A stretch of 13,639 nucleotides of DNA from an uncultured Actinomycetes bacterium (GTDB lineage: Bacteria > Actinomycetota > Acidimicrobiia > Acidimicrobiales > Ilumatobacteraceae), in the NCBI GenBank assembly GCA_903925985.1, contig CAIYHK010000087.1, positions 1-13,639 of the forward strand, written 5' to 3'. The notes below the pieces were generated by a model. It was given only the letters and a program-made list of their open reading frames with translations. It made no database searches and had not been told where the DNA came from. Of the stretch, positions 1 to 6,577 are shown in pieces. Made by a program: the position numbers and the translations under genes. Position 1 is the first letter of the stretch; each line of letters starts with the position of its first letter.

Positions 1-141
1 CTGAACGATGATGTTCAATAGCAATGTCGCGAGTGCGCCGAGCGCGATTCCGATGCCAGCGGCAAGAAACATGCGGAAAATCCAGTCCTTAACCGTGCGC
101 TCGGTTGACTTGCGAGCCTTCAGCGAAAAGTCAACTGTCAT
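1..141 (-). CDS. pstA: Phosphate ABC transporter permease PstA, N-terminal part only
   Basis: This is the first 47 codons of a gene that leaves the window at the left edge. The ATG (minus strand, 141-139) overlaps the pstC stop by four bases (ATGA), a typical translational coupling of the two permease subunits. The visible protein begins MTVDFSLKARKSTERTVKDW, basic and cytoplasmic. A hydrophobic stretch rich in Ala, Gly, Leu and Ile follows from about residue 22 to the edge and is probably the first membrane helix. PstA pairs with PstC to form the inner-membrane channel that imports phosphate delivered by PstS and powered by PstB. The identity rests mainly on position after pstS and pstC, since the diagnostic permease loop lies outside the window. 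pstB and perhaps phoU are expected further left. Confidence 0.85.
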   Translation of the reverse strand, partial: MTVDFSLKARKSTERTVKDWIFRMFLAAGIGIALGALATLLLNIIVQ

Positions 142-1091
142 TCGTACACCTCACGGAATCGTCTCACGATGCGAATGCTCGCAATATTGAGCAACATCGT
201 CACAACGAACAGCATGGCTCCAACAGCAAAGATTGATTGATATCCAACGCTGCCCGTTGCCTGATCACCGATACCAGCAAACCCAATGAATCCGGCCATC
301 GTTTGTGCTTCTTCACCTGGATTACCGGTTAACTGAGCGCGGCTGCCAGCGGCGAGCACAGCAATCGTGGTTTCACCGATAGCACGAGCAGTTGCCAACA
401 CGATTGCTGCGACAATGCCCGACAGCGCGGCAGGAAACACCACGGATGTAGAAACTTCGCGCCGGTTGCTGCCGAGTGCAAAAGCTCCCTGACGCAACGC
501 CTGTGGCACCGCAGTCATTGCATCTTCGGAAAGCGACGCCACAGTTGGAAGAATCATGATTCCAGTGACTAGACCTGCAGCCAGCACGCTGTATGTGCCG
601 ACATCGCCCACGGGCCAAAGCTTCTGCACCAGATTTGGATTTATAAAGTTGAGCGCAAAGAAACCGAATACAACTGTTGGTATCCCCGCCAGAATTTCAA
701 GTATCGGTTTAATGATCGAACGTGTGCGCTCACCTGCGTATTCACTTAAATAAAAAGCTGCACCGAGCCCAAGTGGAACTGACACAAGCAATGCGATGGC
801 CGCCACCCAAAGTGTGCCAGTAACTATTGACCACACTCCATAACGGGGAGGCTTAAATAGTGGCTTCCAATCAATGCCACCGATGAAGTCCTTGAAACTC
901 ACATCTTGAAAGAAATTGATCGCTGGACGGAACAAAGCCAGAACGATCAACACCGAGATCAACACCGTTAACGCTGCAGCAGTGCCCAACAGCGCCTTTG
1001 CTATCCGCTCTATACGCAGTTGGCGCCGTGCGCGGCCTGCGGGTTGCAAGCTCACAGGCACGACGCCAACGTTGTGTATCGAATTACTCAC
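138..1091 (-). CDS. pstC: Phosphate ABC transporter permease PstC
   Basis: A 317-residue inner-membrane subunit of the high-affinity phosphate importer, of usual length for PstC. After a basic N-terminal tail there is a membrane helix at about residues 35-55, then a loop containing WKPLF, then the permease core from about residue 85 (helices near 88-112, 130-150, 165-185, 218-240 and 285-305). The ATPase-contact (EAA) loop is at about 187-220, including AMTAVPQALRQGAFALGSNR. The ARAIGETT segment (235-242) is strongly conserved in PstC/PstA. The start is a GTG 10 bases after the pstS stop, with no clear Shine-Dalgarno sequence. Translation may be coupled to pstS, or begin at an internal GTG a few codons later. 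The stop overlaps the pstA start. Confidence 0.95.
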   Translation of the reverse strand: MSNSIHNVGVVPVSLQPAGRARRQLRIERIAKALLGTAAALTVLISVLIVLALFRPAINFFQDVSFKDFIGGIDWKPLFKPPRYGVWSIVTGTLWVAAIALLVSVPLGLGAAFYLSEYAGERTRSIIKPILEILAGIPTVVFGFFALNFINPNLVQKLWPVGDVGTYSVLAAGLVTGIMILPTVASLSEDAMTAVPQALRQGAFALGSNRREVSTSVVFPAALSGIVAAIVLATARAIGETTIAVLAAGSRAQLTGNPGEEAQTMAGFIGFAGIGDQATGSVGYQSIFAVGAMLFVVTMLLNIASIRIVRRFREVYE

Positions 1092-1101
1092 GAGTTAGAG
1101 A

Positions 1102-2064
1102 CTAAGCACCCTCAATAGCAGCGAGGTTCTCTTCTTCGGTGGCCTTCTGCTCATTATCGAGAGCCACGAAGAGTGCCTCTTCGGTGATTGAGTCCTGGTT
1201 GTCGTAGAAGTAGCGGGCGAACGCTTTCACTTCTTCACGCGCTGCAGCCTCTTTGGCGATGTAGATGTACAACGGACGAGCCAATGGTGTGTAGGTGCCG
1301 TCCTGAACGGTCTCTGCAGAAGGTGCAACACAACCTTCGCCACCATCGATTTCTACGGCAGTCAACTTGTCAGCATTTTCCTCGAAGTAGGAATAACCGA
1401 AGTAACCAAGTGCACCCTTGTCGCCTTCAACGCCGGTGATTGTGACGTTGTCATCTTCGCTTGGGCTGTAGTCGGTGCGGCTCGCACCCTCTTCACCATT
1501 GATCTCCTTGGTGAAATAGTCAAAGGTTCCAGAGTCAGTACCTGCGCCAAATAAAGACAGTGCCTGATCCGGGAACGAAGGATCTACGTCATTCCAGTTG
1601 TCAACAGTTCCTTCAGCTTCCGGGGCCCACATCTTGTTCAACTGTTCAACAGTGAGACACGTGGCCCAGTCATTCTCGTTGTTCACTACGACTGTGAGCG
1701 CGTCGTTGGCAACGATCATCTCGAAGTACTCCACTCCGGCATCGGCACACAGTTGAACTTCTTCATCCTTGATTGGTCGCGATGCATTCGAAATATCAGT
1801 CTCACCGGCACAGAACTTCTCAAAGCCGCCACCAGTACCTGAAGTACCAACAGTTACCTTCACGCCACTGTTCTCGGTCTGGAAATCTTCAGCAGCAAGA
1901 GTGAGCAATGGTGCCACTGTGCTTGAGCCGTCGATCAAGATGCTGCCTGAAAGATCAGAGCCACCATCTGAAGAATCATCTGAGCTGCATGCACCAAGCA
2001 CTGCAACTGTTGCTAGGGCCAAGCCGAGGGTGGCTTTACGGCCGAGGGGGAACTTTCGGGTCAT
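1102..2064 (-). CDS. pstS: Phosphate-binding lipoprotein PstS
   Basis: A 320-residue substrate-binding protein that captures phosphate outside the membrane and hands it to PstCA. A basic N-terminus and hydrophobic stretch lead to a lipobox ending VLGAC, with lipidated Cys26. An Asp/Ser-rich linker follows, as is common in lipoproteins of bacteria with one membrane. Phosphate-binding segments are visible: DGSSTVAP (45-52), [10 protein letters not shown] (75-84) with Asp90 and SRP (95-97), and GAGTDSGTF (173-181). The mature protein is very acidic. Besides Cys26 it has four cysteines (85, 106, 136, 245), which could form disulfides outside the cell. The ATG is well placed: GGAG lies 7 bases upstream within AAAGGAGA (2071-2078). 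It is the first gene of the pstSCA unit and follows a PHO-box-like array. Confidence 0.97.
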   Translation of the reverse strand: MTRKFPLGRKATLGLALATVAVLGACSSDDSSDGGSDLSGSILIDGSSTVAPLLTLAAEDFQTENSGVKVTVGTSGTGGGFEKFCAGETDISNASRPIKDEEVQLCADAGVEYFEMIVANDALTVVVNNENDWATCLTVEQLNKMWAPEAEGTVDNWNDVDPSFPDQALSLFGAGTDSGTFDYFTKEINGEEGASRTDYSPSEDDNVTITGVEGDKGALGYFGYSYFEENADKLTAVEIDGGEGCVAPSAETVQDGTYTPLARPLYIYIAKEAAAREEVKAFARYFYDNQDSITEEALFVALDNEQKATEEENLAAIEGA

Positions 2065-2097
2065 TTACGGTCTCCTTTGAGAAATCGTCTATCCGTT

Positions 2098-2112
2098 GCT
2101 CCATTGAGGAGC
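2098..2112 (-). other. Small hairpin in the pstS leader
   Basis: Five-base arms GCTCC and GGAGC enclose a five-base loop, about 34 bases upstream of the pstS start. The structure is short and could be chance. On the transcript, the CTCC-bearing arm could instead pair with the pstS Shine-Dalgarno sequence at 2071-2078, which would give a simple on/off choice. That idea is only an inference. Confidence 0.2.
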
Positions 2113-2131
2113 CGATAAAGAACTTAGATAG

Positions 2132-2175
2132 CCGTTGTTAACCTTCATTTCGTTTTAGGTAAACAAAAGGTTAAC
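2132..2175 (-). promoter_or_regulatory. PHO-box-like array of 11-nt direct repeats upstream of pstS
   Basis: Read on the minus strand, towards pstS, four consecutive 11-nt units are GTTAACCTTTT (2175-2165), GTTTACCTAAA (2164-2154), ACGAAATGAAG (2153-2143) and GTTAACAACGG (2142-2132). Units 1, 2 and 4 share GTTWAC at the same phase, while unit 3 is degenerate. Direct repeats with an 11-nt period and a GTTCACC-like core are the known signature of PhoP/PhoR-type phosphate response regulator sites in actinobacteria. Units 1 and 4 also create a 9-bp inverted repeat (GTTAACCTT at 2137-2145, AAGGTTAAC at 2167-2175). A TANNNT hexamer (TAAGTT, 2126-2121) just downstream could be the -10 box; no good -35 is seen, as expected for an activated promoter. 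Confidence 0.65.
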
Positions 2176-2194
2176 TACAACAAAACAGTTGTAC

Positions 2195-4297
2195 TCAAGA
2201 TGAACGGGACTTGCGGACCTGCACTTCTGAAACCCAGTCGTGGATCAACTGTTGGGCGTCAAGTCCCTGTCCCGCATGGGTTTCCCGACGCCAAATGGCG
2301 TCTGCGCCAAGATCGAATCGATTCACGTCTGGCCGCAACATCGTGGCAAACACCGTCTCTAGCCACGCCCGGTGTTTCGAGTGCTCAACTGGAGCCAGCA
2401 CCTCAACTCGCAGATCGAGGTTTCTGGGCATCATGTCCGCTGAGCCAATCAAATATTCAGGATCTCCCGGCGCCCGCCCATTGGCGAAGCGATATATCCG
2501 TGAGTGCTCCAAATACCGACCAAGGATGGAACGCACTCGGATGTTTTCACTCATCCCAGGCACCCCAGGAATCAAGCAACAGATTCCGCGCACAATTAGG
2601 TCAACCTTGACTCCCGCATTGCTTGCCTCGTAAAGCGCTTCAACGATCTTTTGATCCGCCAGCGCATTGATCTTCATCACGATCCCACCAGCAGGGCCGT
2701 AATCAGTCTCGTTAGCAATCAACTCCAACATCTGCGCTCTTAGATGTTCTGGGGCCACCAATAACTTTTCGTAATACTCACCGCGGCTGAAACCGGTCAA
2801 GTGATTAAACAGCTGAGCAACGTCGGTACCGATAACAGGATCACATGAGAAATATCCGATGTCCTCATACAAACGCGCAGTTTTTGAGTTGTAATTGCCT
2901 GTGCCGATGTGAACGTATCTGCGTGTGCCTTCATCTTCGGCGCGAACCACAAGCACACATTTGCTATGCGTCTTTAAACCGACAAGTCCGTACACAACAT
3001 GCACACCTGCGCGTTCAAATTCCTTTGCCCAACCAACGTTTGTTGCTTCATCGAATCGAGCTTTCAACTCAACTAGAACAACGACCTGCACGCCTCGCTC
3101 AGCGGCACGAATCAAACTTCTTGCAATCGGACTCTCTACTGACGTGCGATAGAGAGTCATCTTGATTGACAACACTTTTGGATCGTCAGCTGCTTGAGCG
3201 ATGAATTCTTCAGTGCTTGAGACAAAAGATTCGTATGGGTGGTGGACCAAAATGTCGCGGTCGCGGATCACGGAAAAGAAACTTGAATCGGTTTCATCGG
3301 CGCTGCTCAGACGGCCTGCGATCACCGGTGGCCAGCTTGGATCCTTTAAATCGGGGCGATTAGCGCCAAGCAAAGAACTGAGCATCGTCAAATCCAATGG
3401 CAACGCATGCTTTGTGATGTTCTCATCGCGAAGATCAAGTTCCTCTTTGAGCAGTTCCAAAACCTCAACAGGTACCTGGTCTTGGATTTCCAAACGGATT
3501 GCTTGGCCAAATCGTCGACGCCGCAGCTCCATTTCAACGGCCGCCAGCAGGTCTTCGGCTTCTTCTTCTTCGAGGTCGAGGTCCGCATTGCGAGTCACAC
3601 GGAACGTGAACCAAGACTTGATTGACATTCCGCGGTAAAGGCTGTTCAGGTGTGCGCCGATTACTTCTTCAATTGGCACAAAAGAGTCGCCTTCAACACG
3701 GATCAAACGCTCCAGCCGGTTCGGAACTTTCACTCGCGAAAACTTCTGCTCGCCAGACTTTGGATCCACCACGAGTGCGCCAATGCTGAGCGCGAGATTT
3801 GAGATGTAGGGAAAAGGGTGCGCAGGATCGACTGCCAGTGGAGTAAGTACCGGGAAAACGTTGTCGTCAAAGTGGCGTGTTAGTGCATCCCGCTGATCAA
3901 AAGTGAGTTGCTCCCATCGCAAAATCCTTATTCCCTCTGACGAAAGTGCGGGCAGCAGAACATCGGCTACTAAATCTTCGTGTCGCCGCAACAGTGAATG
4001 GATCCGCTTATAGATCTCTGATAGCTGCGCTTTTGGCGTGCGACCATCGGTGGTCGGAGTGGTAATCCCCGCCTCAATCTGTTCAATAAGTGCTGCTACG
4101 CGTACTTGGTAGAACTCATCAAGGTTGGAAGAAAAAATCGACGCAAATTTCGTTCGCTCGAGCAATGGCAAAACTGGATCCTCTGCCAGAGTGAGGACCC
4201 GTTCATTGAAGTCGAGCCAGGAGAGCTCACGATTAAGAAATCTGTCGCTGATGCCCCCGAAGATAACTTTCGAGCGTTTGAAGGGCGAGCGGAACAT
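2195..4297 (-). CDS. ppk: Polyphosphate kinase (Ppk1)
   Basis: A 700-residue enzyme that reversibly transfers the ATP gamma-phosphate onto polyphosphate. The N-terminal domain begins FLNRELSWLDFNERVL (20-35), typical of Ppk1. Key residues are present: Arg384 in MTLYRT, Arg414 in KARFDEATN, the phosphorylated histidine His444 in KTHSK, GTGNYN (465-470), the GICCLIPG segment (571-578) and the second conserved histidine His598 in LEHSR. Length is normal. The open frame extends 76 codons further upstream, but that part overlaps the small gene at 4347-4610 and looks like no Ppk, so the ATG at 4297 is used. This start has no recognisable Shine-Dalgarno sequence and sits in a hairpin. A TTG some 14 codons upstream is an alternative. 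The gene ends 130 bases before pstS, linking storage with uptake. Confidence 0.96.
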   Translation of the reverse strand: MFRSPFKRSKVIFGGISDRFLNRELSWLDFNERVLTLAEDPVLPLLERTKFASIFSSNLDEFYQVRVAALIEQIEAGITTPTTDGRTPKAQLSEIYKRIHSLLRRHEDLVADVLLPALSSEGIRILRWEQLTFDQRDALTRHFDDNVFPVLTPLAVDPAHPFPYISNLALSIGALVVDPKSGEQKFSRVKVPNRLERLIRVEGDSFVPIEEVIGAHLNSLYRGMSIKSWFTFRVTRNADLDLEEEEAEDLLAAVEMELRRRRFGQAIRLEIQDQVPVEVLELLKEELDLRDENITKHALPLDLTMLSSLLGANRPDLKDPSWPPVIAGRLSSADETDSSFFSVIRDRDILVHHPYESFVSSTEEFIAQAADDPKVLSIKMTLYRTSVESPIARSLIRAAERGVQVVVLVELKARFDEATNVGWAKEFERAGVHVVYGLVGLKTHSKCVLVVRAEDEGTRRYVHIGTGNYNSKTARLYEDIGYFSCDPVIGTDVAQLFNHLTGFSRGEYYEKLLVAPEHLRAQMLELIANETDYGPAGGIVMKINALADQKIVEALYEASNAGVKVDLIVRGICCLIPGVPGMSENIRVRSILGRYLEHSRIYRFANGRAPGDPEYLIGSADMMPRNLDLRVEVLAPVEHSKHRAWLETVFATMLRPDVNRFDLGADAIWRRETHAGQGLDAQQLIHDWVSEVQVRKSRSS

Positions 4298-4306
4298 CGA
4301 ATGTTC
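4292..4306 (-). promoter_or_regulatory. Hairpin enclosing the proposed ppk start codon
   Basis: Arms GAACAT and ATGTTC are separated by only three bases. On the transcript the proposed ppk AUG lies within the 3' arm, so a folded message would hide the start. The stem is six perfect base pairs, and it stands directly beside a longer hairpin (4309-4336). Confidence 0.4.
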
Positions 4307-4308
4307 AT

Positions 4309-4336
4309 CTGCAGTTTGACTGCGCGTCAACTGCAG
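4309..4336 (-). promoter_or_regulatory. Imperfect 11-bp hairpin between the small gene and ppk
   Basis: The arm at 4309-4320 (CTGCAGTTTGAC) pairs with 4326-4336 (GTCAACTGCAG) with one bulged base, around a five-base loop. It occupies most of the 49-base gap between the upstream small gene and ppk, ending 11 bases before the ppk ATG. There is no U-run after it, so it is not an intrinsic terminator for the upstream gene. A translational or mRNA-stability role is more likely; a protein-binding DNA palindrome is also possible. Confidence 0.45.
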
Positions 4337-4346
4337 ACCATAAGAA

Positions 4347-4610
4347 CTATTGCTCTTCTGGTCGACCGAGATCCCACTCGATCGTGATGCGCTCACGCTC
4401 TGCATCGCGAGCAATGCGCTCGCTGTTGCGACGGAACTGCGGGTCATCGCGGGTAAGGAGCACCAAACGTGCGAGCACGCGGGTGCGGAATTCATCAACC
4501 AGGTTCTCGTCGCCGTAGTCCCCATAGACCTCCCAATGGGGCGAGACGGGACCGAGATACACGATCCGGGCGTGGGCGCGCGGTGCCTCTGTGGTGGTGA
4601 CTTCCGACAT
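4347..4610 (-). CDS. Small acidic/basic hypothetical protein upstream of ppk
   Basis: An 87-residue protein of unknown function, MSEVTTTEAPRAHARIVYLG onwards, with no signal peptide and no membrane segment. The central part (about 20-40) contains PHWEVYGDYGDENLVDEF. The C-terminal half is a highly charged, probably helical segment rich in Arg, Glu and Asp. No catalytic motif was recognised. The start is well supported: AGGAGG (4615-4620) lies four bases before the ATG. An in-frame ATG 18 codons earlier lacks this and would read through the ribosome site. The gene lies 49 bases upstream of ppk on the same strand and is probably co-transcribed, which suggests, without proof, a role in phosphate or polyphosphate metabolism. 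Confidence 0.75.
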   Translation of the reverse strand: MSEVTTTEAPRAHARIVYLGPVSPHWEVYGDYGDENLVDEFRTRVLARLVLLTRDDPQFRRNSERIARDAERERITIEWDLGRPEEQ

Positions 4611-4614
4611 TTTT

Positions 4615-4620
4615 CCTCCT
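4615..4620 (-). promoter_or_regulatory. Shine-Dalgarno site fixing the start of the small gene
   Basis: A perfect AGGAGG lies four bases before the ATG at 4610-4608. It is the strongest ribosome site in the window and decides against the longer in-frame start at 4664. Confidence 0.8.
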
Positions 4621-4633
4621 AGTGGAATTGCCA

Positions 4634-4663
4634 ATACTAGCGAAGGGTCCAAAAAACGGTCCA
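4634..4663 (-). promoter_or_regulatory. Candidate promoter for the small gene-ppk unit
   Basis: On the minus strand, TGGACC (4663-4658) and TAGTAT (4639-4634) are separated by 18 bases. This gives a 4/6 match to a -35 box and a TANNNT -10 box. Transcription would start near 4627, leaving a short leader with the AGGAGG site. This rests on motif matching only. Confidence 0.35.
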
Positions 4664-4852
4664 TCCGCCCCTTTTTGTACCGTTTTCAGGCTATTTCCGA
4701 TTTCTTAGCCAATTCTTAGACGAAATCCGACCCCCAACTTGGCCGACCCGTGCTTGACTATCTGGCAACGGGAGCCAAGTCCCGCACAAGAGGCAACAAA
4801 CACGCTGCTGAGCAATTCAATCCGAATTGATTGGCAACATGGAAGGAGCCAA
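4664..4852. other. Divergent intergenic region before the first whiB
   Basis: No gene is seen here. The + strand holds a TTCTTAG direct repeat with an 11-base period (4702-4708 and 4713-4719), a TTGACT -35-like hexamer (4754-4759) without a convincing -10 box, and two small inverted repeats in the whiB leader: CGGGA/TCCCG (4769-4773, 4780-4784) and CAATTC/GAATTG (4813-4818, 4824-4829). The two inverted repeats could be operator or leader structures. None matches a site I know. Confidence 0.3.
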
Positions 4853-5149
4853 ATGCGTAAGTCAGTAGCCGTAATTAGAGAAGACCAAACAGTCGAATCC
4901 ATCCCCACGGGTTTGGATGCCGACACGAGTTGGATGGCCAAGGGAAACTGCCGGAATTTTCCGCCAGCAATGTTCTTCCCCAGCGATGGTGTCGGTGTTG
5001 ATCACGCCCGCCGTATCTGCGCCGGATGCGAAGTAACCAATCAGTGTCTCGAGTACGCAATCACAGAGAAGATTGATCACGGTGTCTGGGGTGGCTGTAG
5101 CGAACGCGAGCGCCGCCGTATCGCCAAGCGACGCCGTGCAGCGCGCTGA
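4853..5149 (+). CDS. WhiB-family Fe-S transcription regulator (first paralogue)
   Basis: A 98-residue cytoplasmic regulator that carries an oxygen- or nitric-oxide-sensitive [4Fe-4S] cluster and usually works by binding the primary sigma factor. Four cluster cysteines are in the standard spacing: Cys33, Cys56, Cys59 and Cys65 (C-x22-C-x2-C-x5-C). The FFPSDGVGVDHARRIC stretch and the GVWGG turn (77-81) are diagnostic, followed by a basic tail RERRRIAKRRRAAR suited to DNA binding. Cys82, just after the turn, is an extra cysteine. The start is set by AAGGAG at 4843-4848, four bases before the ATG; the open frame extends upstream, but without a better site. It differs clearly from the second WhiB at 6212-6508. 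I cannot assign it to a named class (WhiB1-7). Confidence 0.93.
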   Translation: MRKSVAVIREDQTVESIPTGLDADTSWMAKGNCRNFPPAMFFPSDGVGVDHARRICAGCEVTNQCLEYAITEKIDHGVWGGCSERERRRIAKRRRAAR

Positions 5150-5171
5150 TCAATTCAGTTAATTCAGCTGA

Positions 5172-5345
5172 CTACTTCTTGTCGGTGTCGGAACCTTCGG
5201 CTGCACCATCGGCGAGGCCTTTTTTAAATTCCTTCTGCGCTTGACCGATGTTGCGGGCCAGCTTCGGAAGTTGGGCACCACCGAAAAGCACAAGCACTAC
5301 GACCGCCACGATGATGAGCTCTGGTCCGTCCAGGAATGAAATCAT
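5172..5345 (-). CDS. tatA: Sec-independent (Tat) translocase subunit TatA
   Basis: A 57-residue membrane protein that forms the pore-like part of the twin-arginine translocase, exporting folded proteins. It starts MISFLDGPELIIVAVVVLVL: a short N-terminal tail with an acidic residue, one membrane helix (about 8-20), the FGG hinge, then the amphipathic helix containing LPKLARNIGQAQKEFKKGL, and an acidic/polar end. Length is normal for a short actinobacterial TatA. An open frame begins 18 codons earlier, but that part is not TatA-like. An AAGGTGG site lies 12 bases upstream of the ATG, rather far, and within a hairpin. No tatC is in the window. TatA is preferred over TatB because the polar tail is short. 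The gene converges on the first whiB with 22 bases between. Confidence 0.9.
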   Translation of the reverse strand: MISFLDGPELIIVAVVVLVLFGGAQLPKLARNIGQAQKEFKKGLADGAAEGSDTDKK

Positions 5346-5356
5346 GATTTGACCGT

Positions 5357-5374
5357 ACCACCTTGATTGGTGGT
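5357..5374 (-). promoter_or_regulatory. Hairpin covering the tatA ribosome site
   Basis: ACCACC (5357-5362) and GGTGGT (5369-5374) form a six-base-pair stem with a six-base loop. On the tatA transcript the 3' arm contains most of the only Shine-Dalgarno-like sequence (AAGGTGG). Read on the plus strand the stem is followed by four T residues, giving the appearance of a small terminator, but no plus-strand gene ends here. Confidence 0.35.
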
Positions 5375-5404
5375 TTTGGCAGGCGGGTGCGCTAGGCAAT
5401 AGAT

Positions 5405-6208
5405 GTGCTGGAGTGCGTGGTGAACATCAGTGAGGGTCGCGCGCTTGAGGTTGTAGCCGCAATTGCGATGCTGGCTGGTCCAGACCTCCTCGATGTCCAT
5501 TCGGATCCCGATCACAACCGCAGTGTTATTACAACCGTCGGCACCACCGCCCCGCAAGATATCGCGCGAGGTGCAATCACCGCACTGGACATCAACGACC
5601 ACGCTGGCGTGCATCCACGTCTTGGCGTTGTTGATGTTGTGCCCTTTGTCCCCTTGGACGGCTCCAACTTTGCCGATGCGGTGGCTGCACGAGACGAGTT
5701 CGCCGAGTTTGTCGCCGACGAATTCGACGTCCCTTGCTTCCTCTACGGAACGGGGCGAACCCTGCCTCAGCTCCGCAAGGATGCCTTCACCCATCTTCGG
5801 CCCGATGTCGGTCCATCCACCCCACATCCAACGGCTGGAGCAATCTGCGTAGGAGCCCGAGAGGTACTAGTTGCCTACAACGTGATTTTGGCCAATTCCG
5901 GGATCAAGACAGCACGCGAGATTGCCAGCAAACTGCGATCACAGCATGTCCGTGCGCTGGGAATGGAGATCAGTGCAGGAGCACAGGTCAGCATGAACTT
6001 GATCGCACCGACCCAAGTTGGGCCAGCGGAAGTTTTCGACATGATCAGTGAAATGGCGCAGATAGATCAATGCGAATTAGTGGGACTGATACCAGCGAAT
6101 GTGTTGCAGCAGATACCAAAGAATCGCTGGAACGCACTTGACTTAACCGCTGAAAAAACGATTGAGTGGCAATTAGCAGCCCGCAATCGCAGGCTCACCG
6201 AAAACTGA
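5405..6208 (+). CDS. Glutamate formimidoyltransferase (stand-alone)
   Basis: A 267-residue enzyme predicted to exchange a formimino (or formyl) group between glutamate and tetrahydrofolate (EC 2.1.2.5), in the cytoplasm. It begins LECVVNISEGR (2-12), then LLDVHSDPDHNRSV (28-41). The catalytic histidine is His70 in GVHPRLGVVDVVPFVP (68-83). The folate-site stretch RPDVGPSTPHPTAGAICVGARE runs across about 134-155. Only the transferase domain is present; the cyclodeaminase domain found fused to it in animals is missing. The GTG start is forced, because a stop lies four codons upstream and no ATG is in frame. No good Shine-Dalgarno sequence precedes it, so it may be read with a very short or absent leader. 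No histidine-degradation genes are nearby, so the in vivo role is uncertain. Confidence 0.9.
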   Translation: MLECVVNISEGRALEVVAAIAMLAGPDLLDVHSDPDHNRSVITTVGTTAPQDIARGAITALDINDHAGVHPRLGVVDVVPFVPLDGSNFADAVAARDEFAEFVADEFDVPCFLYGTGRTLPQLRKDAFTHLRPDVGPSTPHPTAGAICVGAREVLVAYNVILANSGIKTAREIASKLRSQHVRALGMEISAGAQVSMNLIAPTQVGPAEVFDMISEMAQIDQCELVGLIPANVLQQIPKNRWNALDLTAEKTIEWQLAARNRRLTEN

Positions 6209-6211
6209 AAC

Positions 6212-6508
6212 TCAGGCGGTAGCGCTTCGGCGACCAGACATTGCGCGTTGACGACGCAGGCGTCGCCTTTCTCGCTCTGAAAGTCCGCCCCAAATTCCGA
6301 ACTTCTCACCGTTCACGAGTGCGTATTCGAGGCACTGCCCACGAACTACACACCCACGACACACTTCCTTGGCTTCGCGTGTTGACGCGCCTCTCTCAGG
6401 AAAGAAAAGATCCGGATCGACACCTAGGCAGTTGGCTTCGTCTTGCCAGCCCCGATCTGGGCTGAGGGTTTCGAAACCTAACTCTGAACCGCTCTCTGAC
6501 TGCTCCAC
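6212..6508 (-). CDS. WhiB-family Fe-S transcription regulator, WhiB/WhiB2-like
   Basis: A 98-residue regulator with cluster cysteines Cys27, Cys50, Cys53 and Cys59 in C-x22-C-x2-C-x5-C spacing. It also has FFPERGASTREAKEVC (35-50), GIWGG (71-75) and a basic end SERERRRLRRQRAMSGRR. The sequence from GWQDEANC to RRLRR closely resembles the classical Streptomyces WhiB / mycobacterial WhiB2 (WhmD), which controls cell division or sporulation septation. A much longer open frame exists, but GGAGG five bases before a GTG at 6508 gives the expected WhiB length. The upstream part has no protein-like character and contains a promoter and palindrome. The stop lies 3 bases from the end of the formimidoyltransferase gene. 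Confidence 0.92.
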   Translation of the reverse strand: MEQSESGSELGFETLSPDRGWQDEANCLGVDPDLFFPERGASTREAKEVCRGCVVRGQCLEYALVNGEKFGIWGGLSERERRRLRRQRAMSGRRSATA

Positions 6509-6513
6509 TTTGA

Positions 6514-6518
6514 CCTCC
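6514..6518 (-). promoter_or_regulatory. Shine-Dalgarno site fixing the GTG start of the second whiB
   Basis: GGAGG lies five bases before GTG at 6508-6506. It is the reason for choosing this start over the upstream in-frame ATG at 6823, which lies inside the VWA gene. Confidence 0.75.
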
Positions 6519-6577
6519 AATGCGCCATCCACCAGCCAGCGTCCAGCCCGATTGCTAGGACCCCCCACCTGGTGCGG

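Noticed and set aside
2200..2633. Two overlapping plus-strand open frames (136 and 140 codons) at the end of ppk.
   Set aside because: Both are antisense to the conserved C-terminal part of Ppk and have no ribosome site or motif.
4298..4525. A 76-codon N-terminal extension of ppk in the same open frame.
   Set aside because: It overlaps the well-supported small gene (4347-4610) in another frame, has no resemblance to Ppk N-termini, and has no ribosome site.
5145..5171. Possible bidirectional terminator between the first whiB and tatA.
   Set aside because: Only a five-base stem (GCTGA/TCAGC) with a long loop and no T-run could be formed.
5357..5378. Hairpin followed by TTTT on the plus strand, resembling an intrinsic terminator.
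   Set aside because: No plus-strand gene ends upstream; the adjacent gene (tatA) reads the other way. Its position over the tatA ribosome site is a better explanation.
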